Source: Carettochelys insculpta (Eukaryota; Chordata; Testudines; Carettochelyidae). From it: 64,000 nt of DNA. Both the position numbers and the translations under genes were made by a program. The notes beneath the pieces were generated by a model, which did no database searches, was not told the DNA's origin, and was given only the letters and a program-made list of their open reading frames with translations. The first letter of the stretch is position 1. Each line of letters starts with the position of its first letter. Shown here piece by piece: positions 51,101-60,100 of this stretch. The stretch is from contig NC_134137.1 of the NCBI RefSeq assembly GCF_033958435.1, positions 60,528,001 through 60,592,000 on the forward strand. The letters are read 5' to 3'.

Positions 51101-54100
51101 CTTATCTCCTGACCCCCACCCACTTGCCTGCACCCTTGTGTCAATCTGGGCCCCTGGTGTTGTCACTCCCTTTCTGCTTTGAGTTTTCTGCTTTCTGCCT
51201 TTGAGTATCTTCTGTTCCTCACCCAATAGTTCAGCCCCCCTGTGTGTTTCAGCCTATGTTGCCTTGAAAAGGAGATGGATACAAGGTGAAGGATTTCCAC
51301 CTTACATGCCAGGACACTGTCTAGTCATCTTTCTTTACTTTTACACTCTGTAGAATGTAATATCTTAATAGGTTTCAAAGTATCCCTTTATAAATCTAGG
51401 GGCTGGTCCTGCTATATAGGGGCCAACACCCATGGGCCTTGCATGACTCTACATATCTCCTTGAAGTTTTCTACTGATTGAAAATACAGCCTTCATTTTT
51501 CCTTGCCCAAAGTTGTACTTCACACTTCAGCAGTTTAAATGCATTGTGTGTAGCTTAGTGAATACTGTTTACCGAAGGGGGAGGGAGGGGAGAGGGGCAA
51601 TCAGCCAAGGTGCTTGTAAAATAACTCAAAAAACTACACTGTTTAAAGTCAATCTCATTATTCCTAGCACTTAGGGTCATACAATCAATGAAAAAAGCTA
51701 AATCCCCAGATAATTCCACCATTTGTTTTCTCATGTTTCTGCATCCAGTCTGCTTCAAACAGGATCAAATAAAAATAAGAGAACTGGGGAACATCTCATG
51801 CGTGCACTCATACCCTCTGACTCTCTCAGCCGTGTGACTGTCTCTGCACACTTTAGTCCAAACAATGAGAAATGGGTGGTTCATCTTTTAGCACTCTAAC
51901 ATTGCGCCATGATATTTGCCATCCCTGGGATAACAGCATCTCCTTGGCCTGATTTTAAGAAAGGCACAGCTTTTCACACTAATAAAGAATTATTCCCATT
52001 TTAAACTTGAACAAAACTCTTCAGCGAAATGCCTTGATTGCCACACCTCCTTTACATTGTTCTTCCCTGCAGCTGTGAGATCAGCGATGCCAGAATTCTA
52101 CGAAAGGATGAAGAACAAACTGCGCACGGAGGCTCAGGGAGCTGATACAGTCGTGTGGCTGGCAATCTCATCTGCAGCAACTAAGCAAACAAGCGGCCTG
52201 TTCTTCCAAGGTAAGGAGGCGGTTTTGTACGTGAAACATTAGGGAAGATTGCTATTGTTGCACTGATTGTACAAGCAACGAAGGGTCCTGTGGCACCTTA
52301 TAGACTAACAGAAAAGTTTTGAGCATGAGCTTTCGTGAGCACAGATTCACTTCATCAGATGCTGGTCTTGGAAATCTGCAGGGCCAGGTATAAATAAGAC
52401 AGAGCAAGGGTGGGGATAACAAGGTTAGCTCAGTCACCAAGGGTGAGGCTTACTACCAGCAGTTGATGTGGAGGTGTGAACACCAAGGGAGGGGAAGCTG
52501 CTTCTGTATTTAGCCAGCCATTCGCAGTCTTTGTTTAAGCCTGAGCTGAGGGCGTCGAATTTGCAGATGAATTGTAGCTCAGAAATTTCTCTTTGGAGTC
52601 TGGTCCTGAAATTTCTTTGCTGTAGGATAGCTACTTTTAAGTCTGCTACTGTGTGGCCTGGGAGATTGAAGTGCTCTCCTACGGGTTTTTGTATATTGCC
52701 ATTTCTGATATCTGATTTTTGTGTGTTTATTCTTTTACGTAGAGACTGTCTCCAGACTCCAAAGAGAAATTTCTGAGCTACAATTCATCTGCAAATTCGA
52801 TGCCCTCAGCTCAGGCTTAAACAAAGACTGCGAATGGCTGGCTAAATACAGAAGCAGCTTCCCCTCCCTTGGTATTCACACCTCCAGATCAACTGCTGGT
52901 AGTAAGCCTCACCCTTGCTGACTGAGCTAACCTTGTTATCCCCACCCTTGCTCTGTCTTATTTATACCTGGCCCTGCAGATTTCCAAGACCAGCATCTGA
53001 TGAAGTGAGTCTGTGCTCACGAAAGCTCATGCTCAAAACTTTTCTGTTAGTCTATAAGGTGCCACAGGACCCTTCGTTGCTGTTGCAGATCCAGACTAAC
53101 ACGGCTACCCCTCCGATACTTGATTGTACAAGTATCAACTTTGCCAAGGGAAAAGTGCCTGACATTGTTTATAGTGTGACTCTAAAGGCCAAGCGCAGCG
53201 TTGCACAATTAAGGGAACTGTTCAAACTGACGCTATATTTCTGGCTTTGCCCTTTTGACCTGCTGGCATTGATTAGATAAAACATTTGGATTTACGAGGG
53301 CTCTGCACATGACTGGCCAGAGACATGGCAAAGCAAAGCAAGCCTGCAGCAATGTCAGACGGCCTGCTGCCTTCTGTCCAGAGTACGAAAGAGTTGCATA
53401 CATTTGGAGGGCACTTGGCTCCCATTTCTCCTGTTCACATTAGCAGCGCCCAGGTCAAAGTGCACACATTCTTTCTGACGCTGCACAGTGAGGACTTGGG
53501 AGTCAGGTTTGTTTGTTCATGTGAAAAATGCAGCCCTACCGAGAGGAGAGCGCGGTACGGCTGGGTTGGTGATCACTTTCCCTGTAAGCTGAGCACTTGG
53601 GTGCCCCCCGCCCCCAGGAGAGAGTCAGGTTCCCCCCAGCTGATTAGCACAGTGACCAGGACCACCCACAGCTGGCAGCCTGGGTTTCTATTGGTGGTGC
53701 ACATAATAAAATACATTCTGCCCATGGATAGAAAATATTAGAGGGAATGCTGTGGTGATGGGCAGGGGTTAATGTGGAGGGGGGAATGGGAAAGAGCATT
53801 AAACATTCTCATTTTGCCAGTCACACAGTGTGTGCTCCAGTAGGAGCAGCTTTGTGATGCCTCTGCCCTAACGACAGTGCAGATCTACCAGGCGGGAGAG
53901 AGAGCAGAGTCAGGGCTCCTTTTCATGAAAAGCTCCCTCCTGCCTTCCTGAGTGTGACAAAGGCCTGCTTTCTGGATGCTCTGTCTGGGGCAGCTGGGAG
54001 GTTTGGACCCTTTCTGTGCACAATTAACTGACCCCCCCCACCCCCCCCTTAGTCAGCCTTGTAATTAAAAAGTTTGTGAGATTTAGATCATCCTTCACAC

Positions 54101-57100
54101 CCGCCCAGTACACTACAGGCTTAAATCAGCTGCCCATAAACCTTCCTGGAATGTAGTTTCAGAGGGACACCTTTGTCTGTGGTGCAGGCACGAAGTGTAA
54201 CAAACTGCTATGCCTTCTGGTAAAGCAGGGGTTTTGCCTTTTCTTCATCCTTAACATACATTTTTCATTTGCATTTTCAATCTCCCTCATTTGCATTCCT
54301 GCTCTGGAAGGGGAATGCAAAGTAGACATAGCCCCCATTTCTCTTTCACCTTTCTTATTCTGTTCAGTTTTGATACTGCGAGTCCCACTCAGAGCTTTTT
54401 TGCTGAGGAAAGGAAGGGGCTGGCAGCAGGCTGACAAGGCCTTGGCTCTGCTATCACGGGCTGTCACTCTAAGCTATGCAACTACAGCTACAAGAAGAAT
54501 GTAGCTGAAACTGATGACTTAGGTTTGCTTATCTCGGCATCTTCACCATGGTAAGCTGATGGTCTCCCATTGACTCCGCCTACTCTTCTTTTTTTGGTGG
54601 AGCCCTGGAGTTGACAATGGAGTGGTTGGTGGCTGATAATTTGACCCCCACAGGATGGATGGTTGTCTGTCAATCTAGTGGGTAGTGAAGATATGCCCCT
54701 AAGCTCAATAATTCCTCCCCCTCTGTTTATGAGATTTCACCCAACAGTCCACAGGCAGGCAGGAAGCTCTTTCTTCCCTAGCTTTAGCCTGATAGCGTAC
54801 TGTAGTTCCAAGGTATCAGTGCAAGCTAATTCTCCCCAATGCTTTTTCATAGCATTAAATGCTGCCCCATAAGGAAGAGTGAGCATTTGTCTTATTGCAC
54901 AGCCTAGTGGGAACAGATGTAAGGCTGCACGTACAATGAGTTATCCTAAGGTCACAAGAAACTGACAGTTTTCACCTTTCTGGAAATTCTGTTGTGAAGA
55001 TCTGAGTAGGCTCTTGTGCTTTCACTGAAGTCTTCCCATAACACCCAAAAGAGTATGAAAATGAACTCTTGTGCAAGGCTGGATGACAGACCAGAATATG
55101 CACAAACCTGCAGCTCTCCATAACCTGTTTACAGCATGGCTTCTATAACTGTCGTGAAGAGAAACCAGCTTTCTGGTCTCAGCTGGTCACTTCAGCCTTC
55201 ACTTCACATATGGTGAAAACACTGCTGAAGGAGCAGTGTTCCTCCAGTGCATGGTAGTGACCTGAAGTTGCTTTTTAGTAAGATAATTCAGTAGTAACTT
55301 CTGTGACCACTGTTATTGTGTTAAAGCAAAGACCTAGAGCTTCACTGTGGGTGGTGTGTAATTAGTACTCTCTCTTACCCTGTTTTTATGGTGCTTTCCT
55401 GGTGTAGCTGTGGGGTGGGCTGAACCAGGAGGAAGCTGAGGTTCCCACCCCCAGGCAAGGAATCTCTTCTTCTTCTTCGAGTGTCCCCGTGGGTGCTCCA
55501 CATTAGGTGTCGGGCTCGCCCGGCGCCGCAGATCGGATCTTCCAAGCAGTTTCTGCCGGACCGCGCATGCGCCGGTGCGCGCCGCTCCCCCGCGCGCTCC
55601 CGGCCATGTGCGCGATCCGGTCCCCGCCAGTTCCTCTTAACCGCCGTCGGCTGCAGACGGAATCCAACTAGGCTAAGGCCAAGTAGTGTATTCAATGGCT
55701 TTATCTGTTTTTTCTTAAAGTTTTTTCAGGCACTTAGGCTACTATAAGCTAGCCGTTTGTTATTTTGTAAAAAAAAAAAAAAAAAAACAACAACGAACAA
55801 GCTAGGAGAGGGACAGCTCAGCCAGTCCCAGTAACAAGCGCCGGAGGCCAGGAGCTAGGGCTATCAGCCCTCCGGCTAAGGCAGACCATCGGACGGGGAA
55901 AACGGCACAAAGAAGGTGCTAAGTACCCACTTAAAAACACAAAGACTCACCAACAATGTCCTCTTCAGGCTTTAAAAAAAAAAAAAAAAAATGCTGCTTC
56001 TTGACAAGGCCCTCCAGCCAGAAGTGCCGGAGCGGCCGCAGCAGGAGGGACCCTCCGGGGCCCTTAAAAGGAAAGCTGCCTCCCTCATCCCATCAGCGCA
56101 GAAACGGAGGAAAGTATCTCCAGCCCGATCCCTGCCGGCAGCAACAGCGAGCGGGACGGGAGGAGCAAGCAGCCCCCAGCCGCAGCAACAGCTGATCGGC
56201 GGCGGCACGGAGAGCCACGTGGAAGCGGCTCAGCCTCCAATACTCAGCCAGCCGCCCCGCACCGCAGGCAGGGCGGCGGCTAAGCAAACGCCGGTACTGG
56301 CGGCACCGCAGGCAGCGGCACCGACCCCCGGGGAACCGGCGGTGCAGAGCGCGCCTGCCGGCACCGGAGGACACCGCACATGCGGCATCGCCCTCGAGCG
56401 TGCCGAGCTCGGTGCAGACGGGGCCGGAATCCCCTGTATGCTCCCCAGCCCGATCCCTGCCGGCAGCAACAGCGAGCGGGACGGGAGGAGCGAGCAGCCC
56501 CCAGCCGCAGCAACAGCTGATCGGCGGCGGCACGGAGAGCCACGTGGAAGCAGCTCAGCCTCCGATAATCAGCCAGCCGCCCCGCACCGCAGGCAGGGCG
56601 GCGGCTAAACAAGCGCTGGTACCAGCGGCACCGCAGGCAGCGGCACCGACCCCTGGGGAACCGGCGGTGCAGAGCGCGCAGGCACGTAGCCTGCCGGCAC
56701 TGGAGGACACCGCACGTGCGGCACCGCCCTTGAGCGTGCCGAGCTCGGTGCGGACGCCGGAATGCCCTGTATGCCCCCCAGCCCGATCCCTGCCGGCAGC
56801 AACAACGAGCGGGACGGGAGGAGCGAGCAGCCCCCAGCCGCAGCAACAGCTGATCGGCGGCGGCACGGAGAGCCACGTGCAAGCGGCTCACCCTTCGATA
56901 ATCAGCCAGCCGCCCCGCACCGCAGGCAGGGCGGCGGCTAAACAAGCGCCAGTACCACCTACCCCCGGAAAACCGGCGGTGCAGAGCGCGCAGGCACGCA
57001 GCCTGCCGGCACCGAAGGACACCGCACATGCGGCACCGACTTCGAGTGTGCCGAGCTCGGTGCGGACGTGGCCGGGATCCCCTGTATGTCAGGGGCGGAG

Positions 57101-60100
57101 TTACCTCCTCAAGGGAGGGGGAAGACTGCACACAAGAGGAGGCATTGCAGCCCCTCTCCGCACAGGGCTGTGTAGTTGCTTTCTCACAGCCCTCCGCTAT
57201 GTTGCAGACTCCAACTAGAAGGCAGGGGTCCCCCCCCTCCTTGGCCTACCCAGAGCCCCCTTCTCCATTTCTGCAACCAGCCTCACCCTGGCTGGGACCA
57301 CCTCCACCCTTCCTGGGATTTGAACCGCTGGACTATTAGGCAAAGTCGCTCTCTCCAGGGTCTCGACGGTCTCCCTCCCCCAGACGCAAAGGGTATGCAC
57401 CAAGGGAGTGGTCTAGGTCACCTTCCCAAGACCAGTGCTTATACTGCCGTGGTCGCCCCTACCACGCAGGGCATAGACACCATCGGCAATCTACTAGGGA
57501 AAGATCCCTACGAACGATCTCGTACCCCCAAGGGCAATTGTGACCGGGGACAGAGACTTAAGCATCTCAGGGGGGACTGGTTATGGAACCCCGAGATTTT
57601 TCCTCGCACACCTCTAGTGAGAGGGTGTACCATCATCAGCAGGAACCGGAAGGGTCCAGAAAGACGTACCCCAGCGGTTCCTCGCTTTCCTCCCCGGATG
57701 AGGCTACGGCCCCGGGGGGCGTCCATCCTCCGGACGATCTCAAACAGTTCCAAGAGCTGTTTTACGAGGGTGGCCTTCACGCAAGGCTTCCAGACAGCAA
57801 AGGTGCAAGAGCAACACCATAAGCTCCTCAAAAATCTGAGACCTCCGGCCTCCTCCAAAATAGCAATACCGCTGATGACGCAATCTTGGAGCCTGCCACT
57901 ATGATATGGCAGACTCCTGCGACTATTCCGCCTGTCCACAAAAGAGCGAAAAAAAAAAAAAAAAAAAAAAATACTTCGTGCCCACGAAGGGCATGGAGTT
58001 CCTGTTCAGCCACCCACAACCAAATTCTTTGGTGGCGGAGTCGTCGCAACGTGGGGGAATAAACAAACATGCCAAAAAGCTAGAGCTGTTGGGCAGAAAG
58101 GTCTACTCCTCCTCCACGCTACTGTTGCCAATGGCAAATTACGCAGCGCATCTAGCGAACCATAATTTCAACAACCACATTAGGTTGACCTCCCTCATGG
58201 ACTCGCTTCCAGAGGGCACGAAACCAGTGCTCAAGGCCATCATCCGACCATTTTATAACCAGTGGCAAAGGATCACCACAGACACATGGGTGCTGGAGAT
58301 CATAGCCACGGGGTACGCCATCCCCTCCCAGTTGCTCCCACCGCCATGACCTCCACCCGGGGCCCCACCTCCAGGAGACCTCCCATGTAGCGAGGCTCAA
58401 GCAGGAGGTAGACCATCTCATGCTCGTAGGGGCAGTGGAAAGAGTGCCGGAGCAACTGCAAGGGAGAGGGTTCTACTCGAGGTACTTCCTCACGGGGAGG
58501 TCCATCTTAGATTTTCGAGGCCTCACCGGTACCTGCGCAAGCAACGTTTTCGGATGATCACAAACGCCTCCATCCTTACGGCACTAGACGATGGAGATTG
58601 GTTCGCAGCCCTCGACTTACAAGGTCCTACCGTTTGGGCTCTCCTCAGCCCCCAGAGTCTTCACCAAGACCTTGGCAGTGGTGTCAGCCTACCTGCACAG
58701 ACAGGGGGTATTTATATTCCAGTATCTGAATGACTGCCTACTCAAAGGGGCCTCAAAGGAGGAGGTACTACGCATAATATGTGTCACAGCAGGCACGTTC
58801 TCTTCGCTCGGCCTGCTTATCAATCTGACAAAATCAAAGACAGACCCCACACAGGACATAGAGTTCGTAGGGGCACGCACAAATTCTATTACAGCGAGGG
58901 CGTATCTACCAGAGACTCGCTTTCGGGCCATCGGCTCCCTCGCGCAAGGCTTCACCTTCAGCCCTATGGTGCCGGTTCTGACGTGCTTACAGCCGCTGGG
59001 CCACATGGCAGCAGCAACGTTTCGTACAACAGAACGCCAGGTTACACATGCGCAGCATGCAGCATTGGCTGGCGAGCGTATACAAACCGGCAGCACACAC
59101 TGTTCACAGGATGGCGTCGCCCACAACGGAGGTGCGCAAATCCCTGCAATGGTGGGTAAACCCAGAGAACCTGCTAACAAGGGTACCCTTCCACCAACCA
59201 CACGTATTGGTTTTTCTTACTACAGATGCCCCCCTCATAGGGTGGGGAGCACACATGGGCGAAGAGGTGACGCAAGGGCTGTGGTCCTCTATGGAGCAGT
59301 CACTGCACACAAATATACTGGAGCTCAAAGCAGTGTTCAACGCCTGCAGACACTTTCGAGACCAACTGAAAGGCAAGGTAGTCGGGATCAGTACAGACGA
59401 TACCTCCACCATGTTTTATATAAATCGGCAAGGAGGAGCTCGGTCCCGTGCCTTATGTGTAGAAGCAGTCCGGTTGTGGAACTGCTGCATCGCCAACAAT
59501 GTAACCTTGAAAGCCTCGTACTTACCAGGCGCTCGCAATGTGAAGGCAGACCAGCTGAGCAGGCGTTTCGCACTCACGCACGAGTGGCAGATCCGTCCCG
59601 ATCTGCTGCAACCGATTTTTCCACGCATGGGGTTTTTCCCCAGATAGACCCTGTTTGCTACTCAGCACAACAAGAAGTGCCCACAATTCTGCTCCAGGGC
59701 AGGACTGGGACGGGGGTCCCTGAGGGATGCCTTCGCGATCTCATGGAGGGGCCCCCTGCTTTACGCTTTCCCTCCCACAGTGCTCATCCACAAAGTGTTG
59801 CAAAAAGCCAGGAGGGAAGGAACCTGAATGATCCCGATAGTCCCAACGTGGGATCGACAGCAATGGTTCCCCCTATTCCTGCGCATGTCGGACCAGCCAC
59901 TGAGGTCCCCTCCGGTGGCGCGGGATCTGCTCACGCAAGCCCAGGGGTCCATAGTGCATCCGCACCCCCAAAGCCTGCGACTACAAACGTGGTTAATCCA
60001 TGGCTTAGCTCCCTAGAGAGCACATGTACGGAGGAAGTGCAGCAAGTCCTAGAAAGTAGCAGGAGGACTTCCACCAGGAAGACCTTCAAGCAGAAATGGA

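Noticed and set aside
56280..57131. Long minus-strand open frame (283 codons) across the GC-rich block
   Set aside because: It mirrors the tandem Ala/Pro repeat of the DIRS gag region; Arg/Cys/Gly-rich with no domain, and explained by GC-rich repeats lacking stops on both strands.
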